NCBI GenBank assembly: GCA_016700115.1
Contig: CP064999.1
Span: forward strand, 3,348,001 to 3,412,000
Reading direction: 5' to 3'
DNA: 64,000 nucleotides
Source of the DNA: Sphingobacteriales bacterium
GTDB taxonomy: Bacteria > Bacteroidota > Bacteroidia > Chitinophagales > UBA2359
This document shows, in pieces, positions 1 through 8,800 of this stretch; position 1 is the stretch's first letter; each line of letters opens with the position of its first letter. Both the position numbers and the translations under genes were made by a program. A model generated the notes under the pieces. It saw only the letters and a program-made list of their open reading frames with translations, was not told the origin of the DNA and did not search any database.

Positions 1-2
1 AA

Positions 3-1070
3 AGCGAAATTTTTGCTGTTACCGGCAATTGTCAGGAATATTATAACCTATATCTTAAATCGCTTCACTTTCTGAATCAAACAGGCATCAGCAGACTCGA
101 CCGCCATAAACGTCTTTATGAAGAATTTACTGAAACTGTTGCTCATCCTTTGTTAAGTGATCTCAATCTGGCTTTGTCATTTAATGCCCGCCTCTTCTTT
201 TGTAATACTTGGGTTAATTATTACATGGGCAGTGGAGACTTCTACAAAGCATTGCATTATGCACAATTGCAACTCGATCAGTTTAATACCCCGATGCTGA
301 AAACTGGAAATGTTCAAAAATATATGGTATCGGTAAAAGGAGTTCTGTTGCCATTGATTAAACTTGAAGACTATCATAGATTCGACAAATTAGTCGAACA
401 AACAGAACAATGGTATTCTTCCAACCTAAGTAACATCACTCCCGAGTCTGTCAATGTAGTCATGGATGCCATTTATGGCGCACCTTTCGATGCTTTTTAT
501 TATCAGAAAAGTTATCGAAAAGCCATTTCTTTGATCCCAAAAATGCGCGAATATCTCGCAAATGCCTTTGCACAGCGCAATAAAGGAAACAACCTGCAAT
601 ACAGACTTAACATTGCCGCCCTTTATTTTTATGAAGGAGATCTAAACAATGCACTTACCGAATTAGAACTACTTTTAGATGACAAAGATTTCGACACCCT
701 GCCTGTAATACACGGAAGTGCCCGTATTTTGCATCTGCTTATTCATTTCGAATTGAAAAACGATTTGCTGCTCGAATCTTTAGGCAGAGCTACTTACCGC
801 TTTTTATTCCAAACAGAAGCTTCTAACAATGTTGAATCATTAATCATCAGATTTATGCGCAATAGTGCACAATTTGCCGATAAAAAAGAACTGAAAGCAG
901 GATTGACAAAACTGCGTCAAAAACTCGAAATGTATGCAGAAGATGAATTCGAACAAGATTCTTTTTACCGCATTCACTATTTAGAATGGGTAAACAGCAA
1001 ATTAGAAGGCACTACAGTGATAGACTGGGCAGAAAAACATTCTTCTTTGGTAAAAGAATTGAAAGGTTAG
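3..1070 (+). CDS. Helical-repeat (TPR-like) protein, 5' partial
   Basis: The reading frame is open from the left edge of the window to the TAG at 1068-1070, so the start lies outside; the TTG at 150 is only the first start-like codon in the visible part. The protein is rich in paired amphipathic helices with alternating aromatic and Leu/Ala positions, for example ALYFYEGDLNNALTELE, which resembles tetratricopeptide helices. I see no signal peptide or catalytic motif in the visible part. It could be the C-terminal half of a TPR-containing cytoplasmic protein; the family cannot be named from this fragment. The following EVE-domain gene starts 56 bases downstream on the same strand. Confidence 0.7.
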   Translation, partial: SEIFAVTGNCQEYYNLYLKSLHFLNQTGISRLDRHKRLYEEFTETVAHPLLSDLNLALSFNARLFFCNTWVNYYMGSGDFYKALHYAQLQLDQFNTPMLKTGNVQKYMVSVKGVLLPLIKLEDYHRFDKLVEQTEQWYSSNLSNITPESVNVVMDAIYGAPFDAFYYQKSYRKAISLIPKMREYLANAFAQRNKGNNLQYRLNIAALYFYEGDLNNALTELELLLDDKDFDTLPVIHGSARILHLLIHFELKNDLLLESLGRATYRFLFQTEASNNVESLIIRFMRNSAQFADKKELKAGLTKLRQKLEMYAEDEFEQDSFYRIHYLEWVNSKLEGTTVIDWAEKHSSLVKELKG

Positions 1071-1126
1071 ACCCATGACCATTTAGATATTCTTTTTATA
1101 CTAACACCATTTAAATATTCATACCC

Positions 1127-1543
1127 ATGCAGTATTGGTTAATCAAATCAGATCCGGAGACTTACGGATGGCCGGAATTTGTCGAAAAAGGAACGGATAT
1201 GTGGGAAGGAGTTCGAAACTATGCAGCACGAAATAATTTGATTGCTATGAAAACCGGTGATTTAGCCCTTTTTTACCATAGCAACATAAATCCTGCTGTT
1301 GTAGGTATTGCAAGGGTTGTCAAAGAACATTATCCCGATCCGTCAACAGATGATAATCGTTGGGTAGTTGTAGATTTTACCGTTGAACGTCCGTTAACCT
1401 ATCCCGTTTCGCTTAAAACGATAAAGTCTAATCCTATTTTTGCTAATATTGGCTTGGTCAGGCAAAGCAGATTGTCAGTAATGCCTTTGACGGAAACTGA
1501 ATTTAAAGAAATAGTCCGCCTCTCTGAAGTTCAGGAAAATTAG
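1127..1543 (+). CDS. EVE domain-containing protein
   Basis: A 138-residue protein that is one complete EVE domain. The N-terminus MQYWLIKSDPETYGW, then WEGVRNYAARN and GDLALFYHS, are the hallmarks of the family (human THYN1, bacterial YPSL-like proteins). EVE belongs to the PUA-like fold, and characterised members bind modified bases in DNA or RNA; the exact ligand here is unknown. There is no signal peptide, so it acts in the cytoplasm. The ATG at 1127 is the only start consistent with the conserved first beta strand. Its stop overlaps by four bases with the stop of the convergent gene on the other strand, so the two share a terminal region without an intergenic spacer. Confidence 0.9.
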   Translation: MQYWLIKSDPETYGWPEFVEKGTDMWEGVRNYAARNNLIAMKTGDLALFYHSNINPAVVGIARVVKEHYPDPSTDDNRWVVVDFTVERPLTYPVSLKTIKSNPIFANIGLVRQSRLSVMPLTETEFKEIVRLSEVQEN

Positions 1544-1923
1544 TTTGTCAACTTAGTGGATGCTAAGGAAGGTACCCACCTGATTGCAGCAAGTGAAGCA
1601 TTTTTATATTCAATCCGGGCAATAAATTCAAGCGTTTCCCCTTTCTTGTTCTCTGCCCAAACCTTGCGATAAGTATAAATATGTGGTTGACTTGCTTCTG
1701 AATCCGGAAACAGTTGTGATACATCATTTGCCGGAATGTTTTCCGACAATATATAAGACAGTTCATAATGATTCAGAAGTTTTGAAAGATGTTCGACTTC
1801 TTCATTAACCCCGTTGTTTCCCGAAACATACCTGCGATAAGTCATAAACCCGATAAACACAGCAATGACTGCCATCAACCAAAAAAAGGGATCACTGAAA
1901 ATATCAAGATATTTACCTAACAC
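1540..1923 (-). CDS. Small single-pass membrane protein, unknown function
   Basis: A 127-residue protein that I cannot assign to a family. Residues about 10-27 (FFWLMAVIAVFIGFMTY) form one transmembrane segment, followed by a basic stretch (RRY) that would keep the C-terminus in the cytoplasm. The C-terminal part is a soluble alpha/beta-like region with several Trp and Tyr residues. The start appears to be GTG at 1921-1923 because no ATG lies between it and the membrane helix. It is transcribed convergently to the EVE gene, and the two stop codons overlap (1540-1543). Conserved spacing and a plausible hydrophobic profile favour a real gene, but the start is uncertain. Confidence 0.6.
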   Translation of the reverse strand: MLGKYLDIFSDPFFWLMAVIAVFIGFMTYRRYVSGNNGVNEEVEHLSKLLNHYELSYILSENIPANDVSQLFPDSEASQPHIYTYRKVWAENKKGETLEFIARIEYKNASLAAIRWVPSLASTKLTN

Positions 1924-2169
1924 AACCGAATACTTTAATTTATATGGAATAACGATAACACGGGGAAAACAAACCTTTGACCGATTTAGTTGATTGTTTG
2001 CGGACGAATGCAGTTTGTAAAACAGGAAAGCCTGTGGATTTTATTTTTTTCGTACTTTTGACAAGTTGTTTGTAAATGCTGAAGTGAAGCAACATATCAC
2101 CACCATTATAAACCTTATAAACAACTGTCTTTTTTCTAAATCTTATTAAGAAATCTAACTTTTGCTGGA

Positions 2170-3090
2170 ATGGATTCAATCATTCAGGACATAAAAAATC
2201 AGTTTGAGCATGGTAGCATGGTTACTCGCTTAGTGTTAGTAAACATCTTTGTTTACATAGCCGATAATATTCTGCATCTTTTGTTTTTTTTAATCAGTCT
2301 TCCTTATGTTTATGATTCTGTCATGAAGTGGTTTATGGTTACTGCTTCGCTCAGGGAAATTATTTTCAAACCATGGTCGTTGGTAACCTATATATTTTTA
2401 CACGACGGGATATGGCATCTCGCTTTCAATATGTTGACTTTTTGGATTTTCGGACAAATACTGTATAATTACTTAGGCAACCGGAAAATTTTACCAATTT
2501 TTATTTATGGCGGAATTGTCGGCGCTTTGATTTGTATTTTGATGTTTAATGTCCTGCCTGCTTTACAACCGTTTCTTCATGTCCCTATGTTGGGTGCTTC
2601 TGCCGGAGTTATGGCTATTGTTTTAGCTGCTGCTACCCTTCAACCCAATCATCAGATTTCTTTGATACTTTTAGGACCGGTCAGAATCAAATATATTGCT
2701 CTGGCTTTTATTCTGTTAGATTTGACCACAATTGCCAAAGACAATCCCGGGGGGCATATAGCTCACCTTGGTGGGGCTATTTTTGGGTATTATTTCATCA
2801 ATCAGTTGCAGCGCGGCAACGACTTGTCTATCCCCTTCAATAACTTTGTAGAAAAGGTGCTCTTGTTTATCAAAGGATTGTTTAACAAACATTCGCTCCG
2901 CGTCAATAAAAACCCAAAATATGTTTACCCTAATTCAGCTAAACAACAAAATGCTGCTCCTCCAAATTCTTCCAAATCTGCTTCTGATCAGGAACGTTTA
3001 GATTATATTCTTGAAAAAATAGCCAGCGTTGGTTATGAAAACCTGAGCAGAGAAGAAAAAGAATTTTTGTTCAAAATGAGTAAAGACTAA
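2170..3090 (+). CDS. Rhomboid family intramembrane serine protease
   Basis: A 306-residue polytopic membrane protein with the rhomboid catalytic pattern. It has the HxxxxHxxxN motif in HDGIWHLAFNML, the active serine in GASAGVMA (about residue 144) and the catalytic histidine in GGHIAHLGG (about residue 199). These form the Ser-His dyad that cleaves transmembrane substrates within the bilayer. A hydrophilic tail of about 90 residues follows the last helix and ends in a charged segment (ERLDYILEKIASVGYENLSREEKEFLFKM is spread over the last 35 residues), an arrangement common in Bacteroidota rhomboids. The substrate is unknown. The PaaG-like gene follows after about 57 bases and may be co-transcribed, but no functional link is evident. 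Confidence 0.93.
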   Translation: MDSIIQDIKNQFEHGSMVTRLVLVNIFVYIADNILHLLFFLISLPYVYDSVMKWFMVTASLREIIFKPWSLVTYIFLHDGIWHLAFNMLTFWIFGQILYNYLGNRKILPIFIYGGIVGALICILMFNVLPALQPFLHVPMLGASAGVMAIVLAAATLQPNHQISLILLGPVRIKYIALAFILLDLTTIAKDNPGGHIAHLGGAIFGYYFINQLQRGNDLSIPFNNFVEKVLLFIKGLFNKHSLRVNKNPKYVYPNSAKQQNAAPPNSSKSASDQERLDYILEKIASVGYENLSREEKEFLFKMSKD

Positions 3091-3147
3091 TCCAACCATT
3101 TGGGCAGGAAAACCCGAAAACAACCATTCAAAAACAATCTCACAAAT

Positions 3148-3930
3148 ATGTACGAACACATTCTTTACCAGGAATCTGAAGGAGTTGCTTTAATTACGCT
3201 CAACAGACCCGAAAATTTCAACGCTTTTGTTGAATTGATGAATGGCGAACTTACTGATGCAGTAAAAAAAGCAGGGAAAAACCCTTCTGTTAGAGTCATT
3301 GTCCTGACCGGTGCGGGCAAGGCTTTTTGTTCAGGACAGGATTTAAAGGAAATCAAAGATAAGGTTGGGGATCGCAACCTCGCCGATTCAGTAGAGCGGA
3401 GATATAACCCAATGATTCAGGCAATTTACCAATGTCCCAAACCTGTAATCTGCCGGATGAACGGTGTTGCTGCAGGTGCAGGATGCTCTTTAGCCCTTGC
3501 TTGCGATATGATTATCGCTTCTGAAAAAGCATGGATGATCGAAGCTTTTATTCATGTGGGTCTCGTGCTGGATAGTGGGTCTTCTTATTTTCTTCCTCGT
3601 ATTGTCGGAATGAAAAAAGCCTTTGAAATTGCAGCAATGGGAACTAAAATCAGCGCTCATGAAGCATTGGCTTTGGGAATGGTCAACAAAGTCGTTCCTC
3701 ATGAAGAACTGGATATCGCTGTTGATGAAGTTAGTGCTTATTTTGCCAAAGCTCCTGCAAAGGCTGTGGCTTATATCAAAAAAATGCTCAACCAGTCGCT
3801 TCAATCCGACTTATCAACCATGCTTCAACAAGAGGCATATTATCAACAATTGGCCGGTTTCTCTTCCGATTACAAAGAAGGTATTTCTGCTTTTGTCGAA
3901 AAACGCCCCCCTGTTTTTACCGGCAACTAA
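3148..3930 (+). CDS. paaG: Enoyl-CoA hydratase/isomerase, PaaG-like
   Basis: A 260-residue crotonase-superfamily enzyme. The frame is open from a TTG at 3100, but the ATG at 3148 gives the canonical N-terminus MYEHILY followed by VALITLNRPENFNAF, so I prefer it. The oxyanion-hole segments are visible (GKAFCSGQDL and NGVAAGAGCSLALA), and an Asp sits in GLVLDSGSS (about residue 142), where PaaG-type isomerases carry their catalytic Asp. The VERRYNPMI segment and the C-terminus DYKEGISAFVEKRPPVFTG also match PaaG better than general crotonases. PaaG isomerises ring-1,2-epoxyphenylacetyl-CoA in phenylacetate degradation. No other paa genes lie nearby, so it could instead serve fatty-acid oxidation. 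Confidence 0.85.
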   Translation: MYEHILYQESEGVALITLNRPENFNAFVELMNGELTDAVKKAGKNPSVRVIVLTGAGKAFCSGQDLKEIKDKVGDRNLADSVERRYNPMIQAIYQCPKPVICRMNGVAAGAGCSLALACDMIIASEKAWMIEAFIHVGLVLDSGSSYFLPRIVGMKKAFEIAAMGTKISAHEALALGMVNKVVPHEELDIAVDEVSAYFAKAPAKAVAYIKKMLNQSLQSDLSTMLQQEAYYQQLAGFSSDYKEGISAFVEKRPPVFTGN

Positions 3931-4128
3931 CTATCTTTTACCACAACCTGACTGTTCTCTGATTTCTCTTAATATGGGAATCTCGATCAACTAAAAATAT
4001 TGAAATTCACTAAATAAGCTCTTTATAGTAAAAGTTTTTCTTACTCTTTTGTTTTAACATTGCGAATCATAAAGTCTGAAATCTCATTAAACAACCGGTT
4101 ATTTAAGTCTTAACAAATCAATATAACT

Positions 4129-5736
4129 ATGTCTAACAATAGTCTGCTCAAACAGTTATCTCTCCTGATTATCCTCACAACCTTCATGGTTCAGGGAGCT
4201 TTTGCACAAAAAACCTCAGCTCTGCCGAAATCTCATGGCAAAAAAACAGCTCCTGTTTTTGCAAAAACCATCACCACAGACGACCTCAAAAAACATCTGA
4301 CTATTCTCGCATCTGACGAATATGCAGGTCGTGGCAATGGGCAGGCAGGTGTTGAAATGGCTGCCAAATATTTGGCAGAACAGTTTGCAGCTATCGGAAT
4401 CCCTCCTTTAAACGGCACTTATTTTCAGGAATTTCCACTTCAGCGTCAGGCTTGGGATAGCCCATCCGTCAGTATTCATGGCAAAGTTTATCATTTTAAG
4501 AAAGACTTTTATTGTTTTCCGAGAAGCAATAAAACACTGATTGAAAATTTCTCCGAAATCGTCTTTTTAGGATACGGAATCGAAGATACCCGCTATAATA
4601 ATTACCTGCAACCTGACAGTACGGAGGTGAACGTGAAAGACAAAATAGTAGTAGTGATGCACGGAGAACCTAAAACTTCTGATAATAAGTTTCTATTAAC
4701 CAACTCGTTGGTTGCTTCAGAATGGACAACCAACTGGCGTAAAAAACTGGAAACGGCCACTAAAAAAGGAGTCAAAGCTCTGTTAATTGTCGTGGATGAT
4801 GTGGAGAAAAATGTGGAGCAACTCAAACATTTTATTAACAGCGATTCTTTTGAACTAAAAACTTCCGGCAACACTCAGGCTTCTTCCAATTCCTTGTACA
4901 TCAGCCGTGAAATGGCAGAAGCTTTGCTAAATATGAGGTTGAATGATTTGGAAAACAAACTCCAAAATCACCCCTTTTACCTGAATGTCTCTACTGACCT
5001 CAGCCTGAGTATCACCAAAAAAGGGGAAGAGTTGTTTGGAAAAAATGTTTTGGGCTTTATTGAAGGAACCGACCTCAAAAACGAGGTCATTGTCCTGACA
5101 GCGCATTACGATCATTTGGGTATCGAAGACGGTGAAATCTATAACGGAGCTGACGATGACGGGTCGGGTACCGTTGCACTGATTGAAATTGCTGAAGCCT
5201 TTTGGAGAGCTAAGCAAGCCGGTAGAGGCCCTCGAAGAAGCATCCTGATTATGCCGGTCGCAGCAGAAGAAAAAGGACTTTTGGGTTCTCAGTTTTATAC
5301 AGATTTCAGTCCCATTTTCCCTTTGAGTAATACAGTTGCCAACCTCAATATTGACATGATTGGACGTATTGACCCCGAACATCTTACCGGTGATTATGTG
5401 TATATCATCGGCTCAGACAAACTAAGTACTGAACTTCACAACATTAACGAAGCTGCCAATAAATCTTATACTAAACTCGATTTGGATTACCGATACAATG
5501 TTCCAAATGACCCCAACAGGTTTTATTACCGTTCAGACCATTACAATTTTGCCAAAAACAAAATACCTGTTATTTTTTACTTTAACGGAACTCATGCCGA
5601 TTACCACAAACCCTCCGACACCCTTGAAAAAATAAATTTCAACGCCCTGCATAAAAGAACTTTACTCGTTTTTTACACCGCATGGCAACTGGCTAACCAA
5701 ACTCCCCGCATTGTCGTTGATGTCAATAAGCCTTAA
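4129..5736 (+). CDS. Secreted M28 family zinc metallopeptidase
   Basis: A 535-residue exported protein. The N-terminus has a signal peptide (basic start, hydrophobic LLIILTTFMVQGAFA, cleavage near AFAQ). A PA-like inserted domain occupies about residues 130-290. The M28 co-catalytic zinc site follows: AHYDHLG (His and Asp ligands), NGADDDGSGT (bridging Asp), AAEEKGLLGS (general base Glu and Glu ligand), NIDMIGR (Asp) and THADYHKPSD (His). The family comprises aminopeptidases and related exopeptidases acting on peptides in the periplasm or outside the cell. There is no T9SS tail, so a periplasmic location is likely. It stands alone, flanked by about 200 bases upstream and a convergent gene downstream. 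Confidence 0.93.
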   Translation: MSNNSLLKQLSLLIILTTFMVQGAFAQKTSALPKSHGKKTAPVFAKTITTDDLKKHLTILASDEYAGRGNGQAGVEMAAKYLAEQFAAIGIPPLNGTYFQEFPLQRQAWDSPSVSIHGKVYHFKKDFYCFPRSNKTLIENFSEIVFLGYGIEDTRYNNYLQPDSTEVNVKDKIVVVMHGEPKTSDNKFLLTNSLVASEWTTNWRKKLETATKKGVKALLIVVDDVEKNVEQLKHFINSDSFELKTSGNTQASSNSLYISREMAEALLNMRLNDLENKLQNHPFYLNVSTDLSLSITKKGEELFGKNVLGFIEGTDLKNEVIVLTAHYDHLGIEDGEIYNGADDDGSGTVALIEIAEAFWRAKQAGRGPRRSILIMPVAAEEKGLLGSQFYTDFSPIFPLSNTVANLNIDMIGRIDPEHLTGDYVYIIGSDKLSTELHNINEAANKSYTKLDLDYRYNVPNDPNRFYYRSDHYNFAKNKIPVIFYFNGTHADYHKPSDTLEKINFNALHKRTLLVFYTAWQLANQTPRIVVDVNKP

Positions 5737-5845
5737 TTGTCATTCTTTTTTGCAAATATCCAATACAACTTCTTTCATCTTGAATACTTAGAAAAGTTGA
5801 GCATCAGTATGAATGGGTGATATTTCGTTGGGTTTGAATTATTCC

Positions 5846-6520
5846 TTATGGCATCAGTCTTTTTTCAATAAAAAAAGATTGCAGAGCAATTCCGTAATCT
5901 TGTTGGGTTTTAAGATTTGAAATCGCTGCTTTTAACTGCCAATAATATCTTCCGGGCTTTAAATCCTGCGGAAGTTCAATACTAAAAGAAGTTTGATTGG
6001 GTGGGAGTATATAGTTTTTCAAAACAAAAATTCCTTTGTTTGTCCGGATGTTCAAGATAAGCGAATGGTCAACAGGTGTTTTCAACTCTATATTTAATGT
6101 ACCTGCTACTTCAGCTTCATTTTCAGGTAACAACACCTGAATAATAGGTTGTGAACTGCCGGTACTGCTTCGGGTCGTATATGATTCAAAGTCTTCGGCT
6201 ACTTCAAAAGATTCCATCAGGTCTGTCAGCAAGTAATTTTCAACTTTAACAGACGAAAAAAATCGCTCTATCCTGTCTCTGTCAGTTTCTGAAAACAAAT
6301 TCATGCCTGTATCCCCTACAAAATCCTGACATTTTAACAAAGCATTTGAAGAACGCTCATTGACAATCTGTTTCATCGAATCAAGTAAAAGCTGTTCTAA
6401 TACTGTCATACTTAGTAATTCACGGTTTTTTAACAATTCTTGTTCAAACTCGTTTCTTTCTGCTTCCGATATTTGACCCTCAAGGTAACTCCTGATTCTT
6501 TCTGTTAATGATTTGTCCAT
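5846..6520 (-). CDS. Probable regulator downstream of an ECF sigma factor (anti-sigma-like)
   Basis: A 224-residue protein encoded immediately downstream of the sigma-factor gene and overlapping its 3' end by 41 bases, so the two are surely co-transcribed. The first 60 residues (SLTERIRSYLEGQISEAERNEFEQEL) resemble the N-terminal helices of Bacteroidota anti-sigma-like proteins, in which a short Leu/Glu-rich segment precedes a membrane helix. Here, however, I see no transmembrane segment and no zinc-binding HxxxCxxC. The C-terminal half looks like a beta-sandwich (NEAEVAGTLNIELKTP, then SFSIELPQDLKPGRYYWQLKA), similar to extracellular or carbohydrate-binding folds. Function is therefore inferred mainly from position. 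Confidence 0.6.
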   Translation of the reverse strand: MDKSLTERIRSYLEGQISEAERNEFEQELLKNRELLSMTVLEQLLLDSMKQIVNERSSNALLKCQDFVGDTGMNLFSETDRDRIERFFSSVKVENYLLTDLMESFEVAEDFESYTTRSSTGSSQPIIQVLLPENEAEVAGTLNIELKTPVDHSLILNIRTNKGIFVLKNYILPPNQTSFSIELPQDLKPGRYYWQLKAAISNLKTQQDYGIALQSFFIEKRLMP

Positions 6521-7208
6521 TTTTTGTTTTTACCTTTTTCCTCGAAAGAAATTTTTTAACCATTTTTATGTCGTCCCAGTCATTCCCAAGCAACTCCGAT
6601 AAATGAGTACTTAACCTTTCTCTGCATATATACATTTTTGTTTGTGTCGCACTCACAGAATTTGCTAATTTAGTGGAATTTTGAATTTTAGAATGAGACC
6701 AACTATTAAAAACGTGCAAATAAAATAGCTTTCTGCATCCGGGCGACATCATTTTTATTTTGCTGATGACCAACCCTAACAATTCTTTATATTCAAAAGC
6801 TTCTTCCGGTTTTTGAGAGAATGTATGATGATTGCCTAAGTTTTCAATTGCCTCAATATCTGAAACCGAAGTCAAAAAATTATCCTTTTTCCGCTGCTTG
6901 AGGGTTTTTTTCCAGATATTTTTGTAAATCCCTGCGATGTAAATTCTAAAAGGAATTTCTTCGCCGGTATCTGTATTTGTCAAACTGAACGAAGGATTTA
7001 AACATCTCACTCTGAAAGCTTCCATGGTGCTCCAGGTCAACTCTTTAGCATCTTCAAACGTCCCGTTGTTGGCCGACAAATAGGACGAAACAATGATCAG
7101 CAGTTTTTTATACACATTAACTAAAACCTGTTGTCTTCCTTCTCTGAATCCACTGATAATTTTTTGGTTGGTTTCCATCCATTCAAAAGGAAGAGAGTGC
7201 TTAGTCAT
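6480..7208 (-). CDS. ECF-type RNA polymerase sigma factor, divergent
   Basis: About 242 residues from the ATG at 7208. An upstream TTG at 7247 would fall inside the apparent -7 promoter box (7247-7254), so 7208 is the better start. Region 2 is recognisable as FEDAKELTWSTMEAFRVR followed by FRIYIAGIYKNIWKK, and region 4 as MSPGCRKLFYLHVFNSWSHSKI, with a helix-turn-helix in LANSVSATQTKMYICRERL. The order and length fit an extracytoplasmic-function sigma factor that directs RNA polymerase to a small regulon. The C-terminal basic tail (KKFLSRKKVKTKNGQ) is unusual and lies in the region overlapping the next gene. Confidence 0.75.
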   Translation of the reverse strand: MTKHSLPFEWMETNQKIISGFREGRQQVLVNVYKKLLIIVSSYLSANNGTFEDAKELTWSTMEAFRVRCLNPSFSLTNTDTGEEIPFRIYIAGIYKNIWKKTLKQRKKDNFLTSVSDIEAIENLGNHHTFSQKPEEAFEYKELLGLVISKIKMMSPGCRKLFYLHVFNSWSHSKIQNSTKLANSVSATQTKMYICRERLSTHLSELLGNDWDDIKMVKKFLSRKKVKTKNGQIINRKNQELP

Positions 7209-7246
7209 TTGCTTCAATATTGTGAATGTTCGAAAAAGAATCTGCA

Positions 7247-7254
7247 CAAAAATA
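7247..7254 (-). promoter_or_regulatory. Bacteroidota -7 box for the sigma-factor operon
   Basis: On the minus strand this reads TATTTTTG, a match to TAnnTTTG, 38 bases before the ATG at 7208. No clear -33 TTG is seen at the expected spacing. It also excludes the upstream TTG as the translation start. Confidence 0.45.
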
Positions 7255-7368
7255 ACCTTTTTTACCGTTTTTGTTAAAATTCGGCAATTTGATTTTATTC
7301 AGGTATGAGCATTGAAAAAATTTACAAATCAAACGGTCAAAATCCAATGTTAAACGAACGTGATTCTT

Positions 7369-7399
7369 TTGCGGGCTTCACAATAATAATTTACTTTTG
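7369..7399 (+). promoter_or_regulatory. Bacteroidota sigma-70-type promoter for aspartate kinase
   Basis: TTG at 7369-7371 (within TTTTG) and TACTTTTG at 7392-7399 are separated by 20 bases, matching the TTTG / TAnnTTTG arrangement of Bacteroidota promoters. The box ends about 70 bases before the ATG at 7471. This is the clearest promoter in the window. Confidence 0.65.
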
Positions 7400-7470
7400 C
7401 AGGCTTTTTGAAACAGCATGTCTATTTAGAATTTCTTAACTTTTTACCTGAAAAAAGCACAATCAAAGCT

Positions 7471-8745
7471 ATGCAAGTATTCAAATTTGGAGGAGCTTCG
7501 GTCAAAGATGCCCCTTCTGTCCTCAATGTTGCCAATATTTTGAATTCATATACCGGGCTCCCTTTGGTGGTCGTGATTTCTGCCATGGGAAAAACTACCA
7601 ATGCGTTGGAAGACGTGGTCAATGCCTATACTCAGGAAACAGGACAGGCAAAAATACTTTTGGACAAAGTCAGAAATGCTCATTTCTCTACTGCTGATAC
7701 CTTGTTTGACGGCAATAGAAATCATACCGTATATGCAGAAATGGAGTTTTTACTGAAACATGTCGAAGAGATTTTGGACAATAAACCTCTGGCAGACTAT
7801 AATTTTATTTACGATCAAATTGTATCGTTGGGTGAGTTGCTGGCTACAAAACTGGTGAGTAGTTACCTGAATTTTGCAGGTATTTCAAACGAATGGCTCG
7901 ATGTCAGGCAATGTATCAAAACCGATAATACATGGCGGGAAGCCAATATCCAATGGGAGGTCAGTAACTGGCAGGTCAGAGAAAAAGTATTGCCCTTGCT
8001 TAATGACAATAAAATGGTGATCACCCAGGGATTTATCGGTGCAACCATTGAATATTTTACCACAACCCTCGGACGCGAAGGCTCCGACTATACGGCTGCC
8101 GTCTTTGCAAATATCCTCGATGCCCAATCTATGACTGTCTGGAAAGACGTACCGGGTATTTTAAGTGCCGACCCCCGTTTGGTTGCCGATGCTGTCAAAA
8201 TTCCACGACTGTCCTACTACGAAGCCGTAGAAATGACCTATTACGGGGCACAGGTCATCCACCCAAAAACCATAAAACCTCTTCAAAATAAAAAAATACC
8301 ATTGATCGTCCAGTCTTTTCTTGCACCGGACGAATCCGGAACTATCATCCATACAGAAGATTCCGTGGATATCGCTTCTATTCCGCCTATCGTGGTAATT
8401 AAGAAAAATCAAATGCTGCTCAATGTCAGAAGTAAGGATTTTTCCTTCATCGCCGAAGAAAATTTGAGTAATATTTATGATTTATTTGCCAAACATCGCG
8501 TAAAAGCTAACCTCAGCCAAAATGCAGCCATTAGTTTCTCGGCTTGCATTGACCATATTACCTATAAAGTCGAGCCTTTGCTCAAAGACCTGAACACAAA
8601 CTACAACGAACGCATCTTTACCAACCTCGAACTCATCACCATCAGACACTATACCGAAAATACCATCAAACGTTTCGTCAACGGGCGGGAAGTCTTGCTC
8701 GAACAAAAAGGCAAGAACACCGTTCAGTTAGTCGTGCGCGAATAA
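7471..8745 (+). CDS. lysC: Aspartate kinase (monofunctional)
   Basis: A 424-residue enzyme phosphorylating L-aspartate, the first step towards lysine, threonine and methionine. The ATG at 7471 gives the canonical start MQVFKFGGASV, with the phosphate-binding KFGG motif at residues 4-8; an in-frame TTG at 7408 is less likely. Other family segments are SLGELLATKL, TQGFIGAT, TTLGREGSDYTAA (substrate-binding) and the regulatory C-terminus starting near VVIKKNQMLLNVRSKDFSF, which is an ACT-type domain. It lacks a fused homoserine dehydrogenase, unlike ThrA of many Bacteroidota. Homoserine kinase lies 2 kb away on the other strand, so the pathway genes are near each other but not in one operon. Confidence 0.93.
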   Translation: MQVFKFGGASVKDAPSVLNVANILNSYTGLPLVVVISAMGKTTNALEDVVNAYTQETGQAKILLDKVRNAHFSTADTLFDGNRNHTVYAEMEFLLKHVEEILDNKPLADYNFIYDQIVSLGELLATKLVSSYLNFAGISNEWLDVRQCIKTDNTWREANIQWEVSNWQVREKVLPLLNDNKMVITQGFIGATIEYFTTTLGREGSDYTAAVFANILDAQSMTVWKDVPGILSADPRLVADAVKIPRLSYYEAVEMTYYGAQVIHPKTIKPLQNKKIPLIVQSFLAPDESGTIIHTEDSVDIASIPPIVVIKKNQMLLNVRSKDFSFIAEENLSNIYDLFAKHRVKANLSQNAAISFSACIDHITYKVEPLLKDLNTNYNERIFTNLELITIRHYTENTIKRFVNGREVLLEQKGKNTVQLVVRE

Positions 8746-8800
8746 CCCTCCCCTGTCCTGTTCCATGGTACGTTAATTCTAACTCATAATCCCGGTTTTT

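Noticed and set aside
1940..2179. 79-codon minus-strand open frame before the rhomboid gene
   Set aside because: It covers the probable rhomboid promoter and start codon, is rich in Lys/Ser with no pattern, and has no recognisable homology.
3100..3147. N-terminal extension of the PaaG-like protein from a TTG
   Set aside because: The 16 extra residues are Lys/Asn-rich and not part of the crotonase fold; ATG at 3148 matches family starts.
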